Below, one piece after another: positions 47,896-56,838 of a stretch of 64,000 nt of DNA. Source of the stretch: Murdochiella massiliensis. Its GTDB lineage: Bacteria > Bacillota > Clostridia > Tissierellales > Peptoniphilaceae. Below the pieces are notes generated by a model. The model was not told the origin of the DNA. It was given only the letters and a program-made list of their open reading frames with translations, and made no database searches. The stretch's first letter is position 1. The number at the start of each line of letters is the position of its first letter. The translations under genes and the position numbers were made by a program. Location: NCBI RefSeq assembly GCF_900059565.1, contig NZ_FIZW01000002.1, forward strand, positions 620,001-684,000. The letters are read 5' to 3'.

Positions 47896-49356
47896 TCATA
47901 CTTGACGAATGTCACATAGATGCCCGTCGTCGTGAAGATGCCATACTGCGGTAATTGCCAGCATCTCCTCTGCCAGCTCATCTCCTCCCAGAACGTGATC
48001 ACAGACGACGAGAGCGGAAAACCGGTCACTTCGCCGGACAATTTCCTCCGCTGTCTTTCTGCGCAACGCTTCATCCAGACCGACGAACGGTTCGTCCAGC
48101 AACAGCAGAGCCCCCGATGACAGCAATGCGCGCAGCAGTGCCAGTCGACGTTTCATTCCGCCGGAAAGCGTGGAAACCGGCTGTTCCGCTGCATCTAAAA
48201 GGGCAAGCGACGAAAGTCCTTCCTCAATTGTCATCTCATCGAGGCCGACAAAGCGCAGATTTTCTCGCACACTATGCCCTTCCAACAGACGGTTTTCCTG
48301 AAACAGAATACTGCATCGCGGCACGCTGCCGGACGAATAAACCACTTTTCCCTCATCCGGAGCCTTTGCTGCCGCCATGACACGCAGCAGCGTCGTTTTC
48401 CCGACGCCGGACGAACCGCGGATGTGTATGCGGTCATGCGTAAAAAGCGTTGCCGAGACGTCCTGTAATACCAGCTTTTGCGAAAAAGAAACGGACACCT
48501 TCTGCAACCGGACAAGGGGTGTTTTTTCTTCCTGTCCGAAGGAATTTCGGTTGTGTGCGGAAAGCGAAGTATCTTGTTGATCTTGCAAATCTCGTTTCCG
48601 ACAAATCGGTCGAATGCGCATCAGGCGGTATGCCGCGCCGTTCCACAGAGCAAGCAACAACGTCGTATTCAGCAGACTAAGAAGAAGAATAATCACCGTC
48701 CAGGCAAAAAGCGCCGGCATGTCCAGCGTAATTTTGGATTGGAATAAGGCCTCCCCCAAACTGTGTCCGGAAAGTGCAATCATTTCGGCCGCTACACCGC
48801 CCTTCCAGGCAAGCCCGGAAGCAGTTCGCAACGCAGCACTCAGAAAAGGAAGAATCGAAGGCAATACGATCCCGCGGAGGCGACGTGAAAACGGCACATG
48901 AAACGCATCAGCCATTTCAACGAGCGAAGCATCCACCGCCTGTCTTCCCTCAACGGTATTCTGGTACACCAACGGAAAAACAAGCAGAAAAACAATGAAA
49001 AGAGATAAATGCGCGGAGGGAAGCAAAAACAGCGCAAAAACGACAAAAGAAGCCACCGGAATGGCGCGCATCATTTGCACGGGCAAAGCCAATAGCCGCG
49101 ACAGCGCGGTGTGAATCGCCGCCATCCATCCCAGAAACACCCCCAATGCGGACCCAAGAAGGAAGCCGCCCAAGACGTGCAGCTGTGAGGTGGCGATCCG
49201 CGCAAAAAATGACGGATCAACCACCAAAGAGCCCAACGCGGCCAGCGTTTGTCCCGGCGAGGGCAAAATGAGCGGATTGTGGATGCCGTGGGCAACAACC
49301 GCCCATACGACAAGCCAAAATCCCCAAACCATTGTCCTCTTTATCGGCTCACGCAT
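47896..49356 (-). CDS. SsuC-SsuB-type permease-ATPase fusion of an ABC importer
   Basis: A 486-aa protein joining two parts that are normally separate. Residues 1 to about 250 form a BPD permease with about six helices and the cytoplasmic EAA-like loop (SGLAWKGGVAAEMIALSGHSLGEA). Residues about 280-486 form an ABC ATPase: Walker A GSSGVGKTTL, Q-loop LFQENRLLEG, signature STLSGGMKRR, Walker B LLLLDEPFVGLD, H-loop VCDHVLGG. The linker is about 30 polar residues. The gene begins directly after the stop of a lipoprotein gene, completing an SsuABC/NMT1-type importer for a small organic substrate of unknown identity. Confidence 0.9.
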   Translation of the reverse strand: MREPIKRTMVWGFWLVVWAVVAHGIHNPLILPSPGQTLAALGSLVVDPSFFARIATSQLHVLGGFLLGSALGVFLGWMAAIHTALSRLLALPVQMMRAIPVASFVVFALFLLPSAHLSLFIVFLLVFPLVYQNTVEGRQAVDASLVEMADAFHVPFSRRLRGIVLPSILPFLSAALRTASGLAWKGGVAAEMIALSGHSLGEALFQSKITLDMPALFAWTVIILLLSLLNTTLLLALWNGAAYRLMRIRPICRKRDLQDQQDTSLSAHNRNSFGQEEKTPLVRLQKVSVSFSQKLVLQDVSATLFTHDRIHIRGSSGVGKTTLLRVMAAAKAPDEGKVVYSSGSVPRCSILFQENRLLEGHSVRENLRFVGLDEMTIEEGLSSLALLDAAEQPVSTLSGGMKRRLALLRALLSSGALLLLDEPFVGLDEALRRKTAEEIVRRSDRFSALVVCDHVLGGDELAEEMLAITAVWHLHDDGHLCDIRQV

Positions 49357-50457
49357 TTACCGCTGTCCTTCCGGGAGGAAGTAGAAGTCGTCCGCCGGCA
49401 GCGCTCCGCCGATCGCCTTCACATCCTGTTCGGCAAGAACGCGCAAATAGCCGCCCAATTTTTCCTTCATTTTCACACCCGTAATGGATACGAGATTGGC
49501 GTGTGGAATCGCCTTTTTTGCTACGGCTTCCGGCACGATGCCCAATTCGCTGATGATTTTCGCCGCTTCTTCCGGATTTTGCTTTACTTTGTCGACCGAT
49601 CGCGTGACGTCTGCAAGGAGTTGAGCGATCGCATCGGGATGTTCGTTCACGATTTCACGCCGTGCAACCAGGACGCCCATTACCAGCGCAGAAGGCGCAT
49701 CGCTTTCGTTTTGTGCAGCATCCCAGGCTTCGGTCAAATCTACCGCACGACGAAGGTCGGCGAGATTCGCCTCTGCTGACGAAACAAAGGGTTCCGGCAA
49801 CAACGCCACGGCATCGGGGTTTTCCGCTAATGCAGCAACCACTTCGGCATGTTCACTCTTCCATTCAATGGATACCTCGTCCTCGTTTAGCCCGTTGGCT
49901 TCCAGAAGATAGCGCAGAGCATATTCCGGCGTCGCTCCTTTGCCTGAAGCAAGCACGGTTTTTCCCTTAAGATCCGTTATCGCGTGGACACGCTCCCCAC
50001 GCTCCACCAGATACAACACGCCGAGCGTATTGATATTCAACACCTGAATGTTGCCTTCTGTCTTTGCGTAGAGCACGGCGGCCAGATTGGACGGTACAGC
50101 CGCCACATCGATTTCCTTTTTCACCAGCAACGGCACAATCTCTTCCGGTGAACCTAAAACACGACAATAGTAGGAATGCCGTTCTTGATCTCCGGACGAT
50201 AACACGTAGGCCATGCCCATAGAGGTCGGGCCTTTCAGGGCGACAAGACGAAGCGGAGATTCCCCTGTAAGCGATTCATCCGCTTCACTGCTCTCCTGTA
50301 CCGTCGTCTCTATGGAAGAACGCTCTTCTCCCGTACTTATTTTCTCTGTTTCCTGCTGCTTCGGTGCGCCACAGGCGCTGAACAACATCATACTTGCACA
50401 GAGCAACAGGATAGAACAAAAGCTCTTTACCACCGTCCTATTTCTTTCTCTCTTCAT
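49357..50457 (-). CDS. NMT1/SsuA-like substrate-binding lipoprotein
   Basis: A 366-aa ABC importer binding protein. The signal peptide ends in a lipobox (LFSAC), so it is lipid-anchored outside the membrane. A charged Ser/Glu linker leads to a two-lobe binding domain with the NMT1-like features LVALKGPTSMGMAYVL, KEIDVAAVPSNLAAVLY, DLKGKTVLASGKGATPE. Related proteins bind sulfonates, nitrate, or thiamine precursors; the ligand is not clear here. GGGAGAGACGA precedes the ATG at 50457. It is the first gene of a two-gene operon with the permease-ATPase fusion. Confidence 0.88.
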   Translation of the reverse strand: MKRERNRTVVKSFCSILLLCASMMLFSACGAPKQQETEKISTGEERSSIETTVQESSEADESLTGESPLRLVALKGPTSMGMAYVLSSGDQERHSYYCRVLGSPEEIVPLLVKKEIDVAAVPSNLAAVLYAKTEGNIQVLNINTLGVLYLVERGERVHAITDLKGKTVLASGKGATPEYALRYLLEANGLNEDEVSIEWKSEHAEVVAALAENPDAVALLPEPFVSSAEANLADLRRAVDLTEAWDAAQNESDAPSALVMGVLVARREIVNEHPDAIAQLLADVTRSVDKVKQNPEEAAKIISELGIVPEAVAKKAIPHANLVSITGVKMKEKLGGYLRVLAEQDVKAIGGALPADDFYFLPEGQR

Positions 50458-50777
50458 TCGTCTCTCCCTTTTTCTTCGCACGCGTACTAAGACGTAATGG
50501 CGCGTAGCACCTTTTTCTACGTTTTATTTCTCTTTCGGTCGCTCCTCCGCTTTACAGAAGGGGCGTTTTTTTCGTCCCTATTGTACCAGTTTTTCTGTCC
50601 TTGCTGCGCCAAGTCTATCTCTTTTGTACAGGCTGTGATAACATATTCCCAAAGAATAAAAGGCATCGTGTCTGTCGAATTCGTCGTTTGTTTTTCTTGT
50701 GGGAAAACGTCTCGGCAGGCTCACCCTGACAGCTCGGCGCATGACGGCGAGCGTACCCCTGTAGTCGAGGAGGAACA
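50458..50777. other. Divergent intergenic region between the ABC importer and hydrogenase operons
   Basis: 320 bp without a gene. On the minus strand TGGTACAAT (extended -10) at about 50581-50589 could start the lipoprotein gene with a leader of about 120 nt; that leader contains a short pseudoknot-like element at 50499-50521. On the plus side the last 90 bp hold a GCTC/GAGC-closed hairpin before GAGGAGG. I see no riboswitch that I can name. Confidence 0.5.
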
Positions 50778-51053
50778 ATGAAAGTCAAAATTTGTACCGG
50801 CACGCGTTGTGTCTTTTACGGTGCTGACAATATCTTGGACAATGTCACCGACTTAAAAGAAAGTTTATATGAATACCCCAGTGTTCCTGAAGGGGCGGAT
50901 TTTGAAATCGAATTGTGCTCCTGCGACGGCACGTGCAAAACCTCAGAAAAACGGATTGCACCCGTCGTCACCATTGATGGGGAAAAAATGACAAAGGCAA
51001 CCAGTCCTCAGGTGATGGAGCGCATTCTGGACGGTTTACAGGAGGAAGAATGA
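50778..51053 (+). CDS. Thioredoxin-like [2Fe-2S] ferredoxin
   Basis: A 91-aa protein with the NuoE/HndA-type thioredoxin-like [2Fe-2S] fold. The four likely ligands are the two Cys of CTGTRC (residues 6 and 11) and two of the Cys in CSCDGTC (about 48-54). It presumably passes electrons to or from the [FeFe] hydrogenase encoded next, with which it overlaps by four bases (ATGA). GAGGAGG precedes the start. Confidence 0.88.
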   Translation: MKVKICTGTRCVFYGADNILDNVTDLKESLYEYPSVPEGADFEIELCSCDGTCKTSEKRIAPVVTIDGEKMTKATSPQVMERILDGLQEEE

Positions 51054-52555
51054 AATACAGTTACGTTGATGTCATCCGGCTTCGTCGTATGGCTTTTGCC
51101 AGCATTGCCCGCATGGCCTATAACGACGAAAACCTGCATGACCTGTATGAAGAAACGTTCCGGGCATTGCCGGGAGAAGTCGCACACTTCCGGGAAAACA
51201 TCTTCCGCGAGCGTGCCGTCTATGGCGAACGTCTTCGCATGGCGCTTGGGCTGGATGCCCGCGCCGCGGATGTGACGGAATCCATCACGCAGGATATTGA
51301 AAAAGTCGATGTGGCAACGCGTGTTCACCATCCCCCGCTTGTTTCGGTCATCAAAATCGCTTGTGAAGCGTGTCCCGAACGGCACATTATGATCACGGAC
51401 AACTGCCGCAAATGTCTGGCGCATCCGTGCAAGAACGCCTGCCCGAAAAACGCCATTTCCTTCGGTAAAACGAAGATGGTTATCGACCAGGACAAATGCA
51501 TCAAATGTAAAAAATGTATAAAAGAATGTCCGTATAACGCCGTTCTGGAAACAGGACGTCCATGCGCACAAGCCTGTGGAGTCAAGGCGATCGGCTCGGA
51601 TTATCTTGGTCGCGCAGAAATTGACGAAGAGAAATGCGTCAGCTGCGGTGCGTGCATTGCCTCCTGCCCGTTTGGAGCCATTGCGGACAAATCGCAGATT
51701 TATCAGGTCATCAAAGCGATGAAAAAGGATGCTCCTGTTTATGGCATCATTGCACCGTCCTTTACCGGCCAGTTCGGTTCGCTCACCAGTCCTGCACAGC
51801 TGCGGGAGGCCATTCGACAACTCGGTTTCGCCGATGTAGTGGAAGTCGGTCTCGGTGCCGATTTAACGACGATGAATGAAGCGAAAGAATTTTTACACAG
51901 CGTGCCGAATGAACAGCCTTTTATGGGGACCAGTTGCTGCTATTCCTGGAAACTCATGGTGCGCAAGAATTTTCCGGAACTGGATTCGCTGATTTCCGAG
52001 AGTTCCACGCCAATGATGTATACTGCGGAACAGATTAAAAAAGCGCATCCCGGCTGTAAAGTCGTATTTATCGGGCCCTGCCTGTCCAAAAAATTGGAAG
52101 GCCTGCAACCGGCTGTGCATGATCAGGTCGATTTTGTCATCACATTTGAAGAGCTCATGGGTATGTTTGTCGCCAAAGAAATTGAGCCTTCCTCCATTGA
52201 AACGGAAGAATCGTTTCACGATGCGTCGAAAACCGGACGCGGTTATGCCGTTGGTGGCGGTGTCGCCAAAGCAGTGGTTGCGCGCGCCAAAGAAATCGAT
52301 CCGAACCGCGAAATTGAAGTGGAAGCGGTGGAAGGATTGGCGGATTGCGTGATGCTCATGCGCATGGCCAAAGCCGGCCGAAAGAACGGTATGTTGCTGG
52401 AAGGAATGGCCTGCGAAGCCGGCTGTATCGGCGGTCCCGGTGTCATCACTCCACGACATCGTGCACGAAAAGCAAATGCGCAATTTTCGGCCGAGTCCCC
52501 CTTTGCATCCCCTTGGGACAATACCAATATTCCGCAGGAAGATAAACCGGTCTAA
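51050..52555 (+). CDS. [FeFe] hydrogenase-family protein (non-group-A type)
   Basis: A 501-aa soluble iron-sulfur enzyme. The N-terminal region has a Cys-rich block (about 100-140, ending KCLAHPCKNACPKN), then two [4Fe-4S] ferredoxin motifs (CIKCKKCIKECP and CVSCGACIASCP). The H-cluster domain follows with L1 TSCCYSW, L2 FIGPCLSKKLE and L3 CEAGCIGGPG. L1 lacks the Pro of the canonical TSCCPxW, which argues for a monomeric group B/C-type member rather than the classic catalytic hydrogenase. It may evolve H2 to dispose of electrons from fermentation, or sense H2. No HydEFG maturases are in view. Confidence 0.88.
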   Translation: MKYSYVDVIRLRRMAFASIARMAYNDENLHDLYEETFRALPGEVAHFRENIFRERAVYGERLRMALGLDARAADVTESITQDIEKVDVATRVHHPPLVSVIKIACEACPERHIMITDNCRKCLAHPCKNACPKNAISFGKTKMVIDQDKCIKCKKCIKECPYNAVLETGRPCAQACGVKAIGSDYLGRAEIDEEKCVSCGACIASCPFGAIADKSQIYQVIKAMKKDAPVYGIIAPSFTGQFGSLTSPAQLREAIRQLGFADVVEVGLGADLTTMNEAKEFLHSVPNEQPFMGTSCCYSWKLMVRKNFPELDSLISESSTPMMYTAEQIKKAHPGCKVVFIGPCLSKKLEGLQPAVHDQVDFVITFEELMGMFVAKEIEPSSIETEESFHDASKTGRGYAVGGGVAKAVVARAKEIDPNREIEVEAVEGLADCVMLMRMAKAGRKNGMLLEGMACEAGCIGGPGVITPRHRARKANAQFSAESPFASPWDNTNIPQEDKPV

Positions 52556-52577
52556 TCACCGCTTTTCTCTTGCGCAG

Positions 52578-52666
52578 AAAAAAGCCTTCCTTTACACCGG
52601 CTACTATCGACAAAGTGGAACCGCTGTGTTCCACTTTGAAGAAGTCGGTCTAAGGGAAGGTTTTTT
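52578..52666. terminator. Large bidirectional terminator / long imperfect palindrome
   Basis: An 89-bp inverted repeat between converging genes. The outer arms AAAAAAGCCTTCC and GGGAAGGTTTTTT extend through TTTACACCGGCT / AGTCGGTCTAA. Inside is a perfect 11-bp hairpin (CAAAGTGGAAC with GTTCCACTTTG, 52611-52638). T runs on both sides suit termination in both directions, but the size is well beyond the minimum. Confidence 0.85.
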
Positions 52667-52681
52667 GCATTACACGTTGTC

Positions 52682-54463
52682 CTACTGCGCCGAAGCGGCC
52701 GGTAACTGATACTTGGTGCGATAGAATTCAAAAGTAGCACGGAACGCATCGCTCGTCTTGTCGATGTGTGACTGATACTCATGCGCCAGATACTTCTGTG
52801 TCGTGTACTGAATGACGCTGATGCCGATGTTGGAACAGTGATCGGCAATACGTTCTAAACTGTTAAACATTTCGATGATGATCGGGCCGTTGATTGCGCT
52901 GCATTCCCCATTTTGCAAACGATCAATGTGACGATGGGACAACGTCTGGTTGATCTCATCAATGTATTCTTCTAATGGCTCAATTTGAATCGCTTTCTCA
53001 TAGGAGAGGCTTTCCAGCGCAACATAGCTGTTCTGTACGATCTCTTTCACCGCTTCGGTATAGACCTTTAACTCCCGCTTCGCCAACAAGGAAAACTTCT
53101 GCGGCGATTCGACGCTTTTCAGCACTTGATCCGCAAGGTTGATGCCATAATCGCTCACGCGCTCAATATCGTTAAGCGAATACATCAGGGCCGTCAGCTT
53201 GTGCGCATCGCTATCGGACAGCGAAGCCTTTGAGATTTTTACACTGTAATCCTGTAAAGCATCTTCATAGCGATCGACCTGACGTTCCATCCACTCTATT
53301 TTTTCGTGTCGCTCCGGGGTATACTGCTCAATCAATAAGGCGGTCTCTTCAAATTCCTGAGCCGTCAGCTTCATCATCTGACACAAAACGGTATAGGCTT
53401 GCTGCACCGCAAAGTCCGGGCGGTCCAACAGACGCGGCTCGAGAAGGCGCAGATCCTGATCGATGGCATCCACTTCCACCGGCGCTTTTTTGTCCACAAT
53501 GAGCTTTTTCGACAGCTTCACCAAATGGTCCGCAAAGGGATAGAGCATCACCGTTGTCGCAATGTTAAATGTCGTATGAATAATAGCAATATTTACCGCA
53601 TTCACCGTGTCATTCAAAAATGTATAGTGCAAAAACGCATTGCCCAAATAGAATACGCAGAGAAACAATGCCGTACCAATCACGTTGAAAATCAAGTGAA
53701 TGATCGCCGCTCGCTTCGCGTTCACCTCCGCACCGATACTGGAAAGAAGCGCAGTAATACATGTACCGATGTTCTGCCCCATGATAACGGGAATCGCCGT
53801 ACCGAAGGTAATCGCACCGGTGGAAGAAAGGGCCTGTAAAATTCCCGTAAAGGCGGAGGAAGACTGAATCAGCGCAGTAATCCCAATACCCAAAAGTAAT
53901 CCTAAAATCGGATTGGAGAAGAGCGCAACCACTTCAAAGAAGGCAGCGGAGCTTTGCAAAGGCTCCATGGCGCGCATCATGGTCTCCATACCGAACATCA
54001 ATACAGCAAAGCCAAGAAACACGCCGGATTTTGCTTTTTTCGTTTCGTTTTTCGCCGTAAACAGAATAATGATGCCAATCATGGCAAGAATGGGAGAAAA
54101 GGAGCTGGGTTTAAGCATTTGAATGAGAAAACTGTCGCCACGCAAACCACTCAAACTAAGAATCCACGCGGTAATGGTCGTTCCGATATTCGCGCCCATG
54201 ATGATGGAAACAGCCTGCTTTAATTTAAGCACCCCGGAGTTGACTAACGCCACCACCATGACGGTTGTCGCCGAAGAAGACTGGATGACGGCGGTTACGC
54301 CTGCACCGAGCAGCACGCCTTTGAGCTTGTTGGACACCAGCCGTTCCAACAGACTCTCCATTTTTCCGCCGGAAACAACGTTCAATCCGTCGCCTAATAT
54401 CGACATGCCGAAGAGCAGCATGCTCAATCCGCCCAACAATTCTAAGTAATCAAATAGCGTCAT
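52682..54463 (-). CDS. Na+/phosphate cotransporter (NptA/PNaS family) with PhoU-like domain
   Basis: A 593-aa protein. The N-terminal half holds two inverted Na/Pi-cotransporter repeats, each with the QSSSATT/QSSSAF signature (VTAVIQSSSATTVMVVA, ITALIQSSSAFTGIL) and the GANIGTT/GQNIGTC partner. The C-terminal third (about 345-570) is a helical PhoU-like domain (MYSLNDIERVSDYGIN, SLERIADHCSNIGI). It imports phosphate with Na+, and the Na+ gradient may come from the decarboxylase encoded nearby. It is monocistronic and ends at the large palindromic terminator. Confidence 0.94.
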   Translation of the reverse strand: MTLFDYLELLGGLSMLLFGMSILGDGLNVVSGGKMESLLERLVSNKLKGVLLGAGVTAVIQSSSATTVMVVALVNSGVLKLKQAVSIIMGANIGTTITAWILSLSGLRGDSFLIQMLKPSSFSPILAMIGIIILFTAKNETKKAKSGVFLGFAVLMFGMETMMRAMEPLQSSAAFFEVVALFSNPILGLLLGIGITALIQSSSAFTGILQALSSTGAITFGTAIPVIMGQNIGTCITALLSSIGAEVNAKRAAIIHLIFNVIGTALFLCVFYLGNAFLHYTFLNDTVNAVNIAIIHTTFNIATTVMLYPFADHLVKLSKKLIVDKKAPVEVDAIDQDLRLLEPRLLDRPDFAVQQAYTVLCQMMKLTAQEFEETALLIEQYTPERHEKIEWMERQVDRYEDALQDYSVKISKASLSDSDAHKLTALMYSLNDIERVSDYGINLADQVLKSVESPQKFSLLAKRELKVYTEAVKEIVQNSYVALESLSYEKAIQIEPLEEYIDEINQTLSHRHIDRLQNGECSAINGPIIIEMFNSLERIADHCSNIGISVIQYTTQKYLAHEYQSHIDKTSDAFRATFEFYRTKYQLPAASAQ

Positions 54464-54766
54464 GGTCCCGTCGTTCCTCTCGTGATTCCTCTCGGCTGTT
54501 TTGGATTCATTGAATCGGGCGGCCGCTTCTCGGTCAAGCCCACCTAATCATTGTACATGAAGTGAATAAAAAGTTCTCTGAAATTTAACGCATTCAAGCG
54601 AAATATTGGGATATTCCCTGCTGTACTCTACTTTTTTTCCGGTTAAAATAAAGCAGAACCGCGGGCTTGCCGACGGTTCTGCTTTTTGCTTCGTTCAAGG
54701 TGATTGTTTCATTGAATTTCACTTGTTAAGAAGATAGAAATGTCTATCTGTTAGAAACAACCCACT
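54464..54766. other. Intergenic region between the Na/Pi cotransporter and TRAP genes
   Basis: About 300 bp. It holds the TRAP operon terminator (54650-54685), a 7-bp hairpin AGATAGA/TCTATCT at 54732-54749, and, on the minus strand, TACAAT about 95 bp ahead of the cotransporter start as a possible -10. No coding frame is convincing. Confidence 0.6.
54650..54685 (-). terminator. Terminator of the TRAP transporter operon
   Basis: Arms AAAGCAGAACCG and CGGTTCTGCTTT form a perfect 12-bp stem around a 12-base loop. T-rich sequence follows on both strands; it lies about 80 bp after the TRAP permease stop. Confidence 0.85.
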
Positions 54767-56731
54767 TTATGCTATCGCTTGTGCCTTGTTTTTCTTCCCG
54801 CCAAGATACTGCAACGCGAGCACAACACCAACCAGGCCGACACCGGCGATATCCGTCACAAGCCCCGGGTAAATCAGCAACAGGCCACCAATGACGGAGA
54901 GGATGCGCTGCCAAATGGCCATCTTGGTGTAGATAAATCCGGCAAGCCCGGCCGATACGCCAAAGAGACCGACAATCGAAGTCAACACGATCAGAATGAT
55001 CTCCGGCAGTGTTGTATCAATAAAGAGCAGCGCAGGACTCATGACAAAGATGTACGGCACGATAAATGCCGCAATCGCCAGACGAGTGGCCGTAAAAGCA
55101 GTCTTCATCGGGTTGGAACGGGCAATCGCACTTCCGGCATATGCGGCAAGCGCAACCGGCGGAGTAATATCGGCGATGATACCGAAGTAGAAGACGAACA
55201 TATTTGCAGCAATCGCATTGACGCCCATGCCGGAAACCAGAATCGGGGCACAAGTCGTCGCCATGATGATATAGTTCGCTGTCGTCGGAACACCCATGCC
55301 GAGGACAATGCAGGTCACCATGGTGAGTAACAATGCGATGATCAGCTTTCCGTTAGCCAGACCGACAATAGCGGAAATCAGCACCTGTCCGAGGCCGGTC
55401 ATGGTGACGACACCGGCGATGATTCCTGCAACACCGCAGGCGATGGCAACAGAGATGGTGTTTTTCGTTCCATTTTCCAAAACATTAACGAAGCCCATCG
55501 GCGTCAGGCGTGTTTCTTTGCGGAACATGCTGACTACAATAGCGACGAGCGTAGCGATAACCGCCGAGCGCGCCATTGTAAAGCCGTTCATGACCATCCA
55601 AACGAGGACAACCAGCGGCAACAGCAGATACCCTTGTCTCAGTACCAATTTCCCGAATTTCGGAAGGTCTTCTTTCTTGAGCCCCTTCAGGCCGGTGCGA
55701 AGCGCTTCCAGATGGACGGCAATAAAGATGCCAAGAAAATACAGGAAAGCCGGAAGAATCGCCTTAACCGCAATATCCGCATACGGAACGCCAACCATTT
55801 CCGACATTAGAAACGCTGCTGCGCCCATGATCGGCGGCATAATCTGTCCACCGGTAGAAGCGGACGCCTCCACCGCACCGGCAAATTCACTACGATAGCC
55901 GGTTTTCTTCATCAGCGGGATCGTAACCGATCCGGTGGTCACGGTATTGGCAACGGATGAACCGGAAACCATACCGCAAAGGGCGGAAGAAATAACCGCA
56001 ACTTTTGCCGGACCGCCTTTCGAAGCGCCGGCTATTGAGTTCGCAACCTGAATAAAGAAGTCAGATATGCCCGTACCTTCAAGGAAAGCACCAAATATAA
56101 TGAAGAGCACAATGTAGGTCGAGCAGACACCGATCGGGGTGCCGATGACGCCTGTCGTGGTATAAAAGAGGTTGTACACAATCACGCGCAGCGCCTTACC
56201 CTGCGCAAATGAGTAAATGATAAAGAAGCCGGCAACAAAGAGAATCGGCAAGCCGACAACGCGTCGGCAGGCTTCCGCTAAAATAATAATGCCGATGATA
56301 CCCAGAATGATTTCGGTCTGGTGGATACGGGTCGCCTGGTCAATGATCGCCTTAAAGTTAATGATGTAATAAAAGAAACTGCCCGCGCCCAAAAGCATCA
56401 AAATAATGTCATAAAAAGGCATATGGTTGACACGCGAAGTATCCCCTTTGCGCATCGGATACATTACAAAGGCAAATACGATGATGGTACCGAGAAATAA
56501 ACAACGGCGAATGCGTTCATCCCAGTTGGCAAACAAATTCAGCCAGATCATGAAAAGGGCAAAAGCCGCCATGGTAAATTTAATAATCATTCCCGGCGTA
56601 CCGGTCCAGATACGGGTGTTGGATTCACGATCATATTTTTTCATGATCTCTTCGACATCCGCCATTGTTCCGGTGCCGGTATCTTCTACTTCCGGCGTCT
56701 GGTCAGGCGTTTTTTTGATATCGTCTGTCAT
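54767..56731 (-). CDS. TRAP transporter fused permease (4TM/12TM)
   Basis: A 654-aa membrane protein in which the small and large TRAP permease subunits are fused, as is usual for TAXI-type systems. It has about 16-18 hydrophobic segments and the family motifs GAFLEGTGISDFF, MVSGSSVANTVTTGSVTIPLMKK (in shorter pieces), GGQIMPPIMGAAAFLM and GMGVPTTANYI. A 55-residue acidic cytoplasmic N-terminus comes first. I start at the ATG ending at 56731 (AAGGAG upstream) and not at 56821. With the DUF1850 and TAXI genes it makes a Na+- or H+-driven solute importer. Confidence 0.94.
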   Translation of the reverse strand: MTDDIKKTPDQTPEVEDTGTGTMADVEEIMKKYDRESNTRIWTGTPGMIIKFTMAAFALFMIWLNLFANWDERIRRCLFLGTIIVFAFVMYPMRKGDTSRVNHMPFYDIILMLLGAGSFFYYIINFKAIIDQATRIHQTEIILGIIGIIILAEACRRVVGLPILFVAGFFIIYSFAQGKALRVIVYNLFYTTTGVIGTPIGVCSTYIVLFIIFGAFLEGTGISDFFIQVANSIAGASKGGPAKVAVISSALCGMVSGSSVANTVTTGSVTIPLMKKTGYRSEFAGAVEASASTGGQIMPPIMGAAAFLMSEMVGVPYADIAVKAILPAFLYFLGIFIAVHLEALRTGLKGLKKEDLPKFGKLVLRQGYLLLPLVVLVWMVMNGFTMARSAVIATLVAIVVSMFRKETRLTPMGFVNVLENGTKNTISVAIACGVAGIIAGVVTMTGLGQVLISAIVGLANGKLIIALLLTMVTCIVLGMGVPTTANYIIMATTCAPILVSGMGVNAIAANMFVFYFGIIADITPPVALAAYAGSAIARSNPMKTAFTATRLAIAAFIVPYIFVMSPALLFIDTTLPEIILIVLTSIVGLFGVSAGLAGFIYTKMAIWQRILSVIGGLLLIYPGLVTDIAGVGLVGVVLALQYLGGKKNKAQAIA

Positions 56732-56838
56732 TGCCGTTTCTCCTTTCTTGTTGTCCGTAAGACAATGGGTTAAAGGAATAACGTTTTCCTTCTGCTGGCG
56801 AAACAAATCCGCCTTTTCCAAGTATGGTGATTCGAGCT

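Noticed and set aside
50458..50777. TPP or guanidine riboswitch ahead of the SsuA-like gene
   Set aside because: I looked for the conserved cores because such importers are often under these switches. GGGGT and GAG-like pieces occur, but not the required conserved strings in order.
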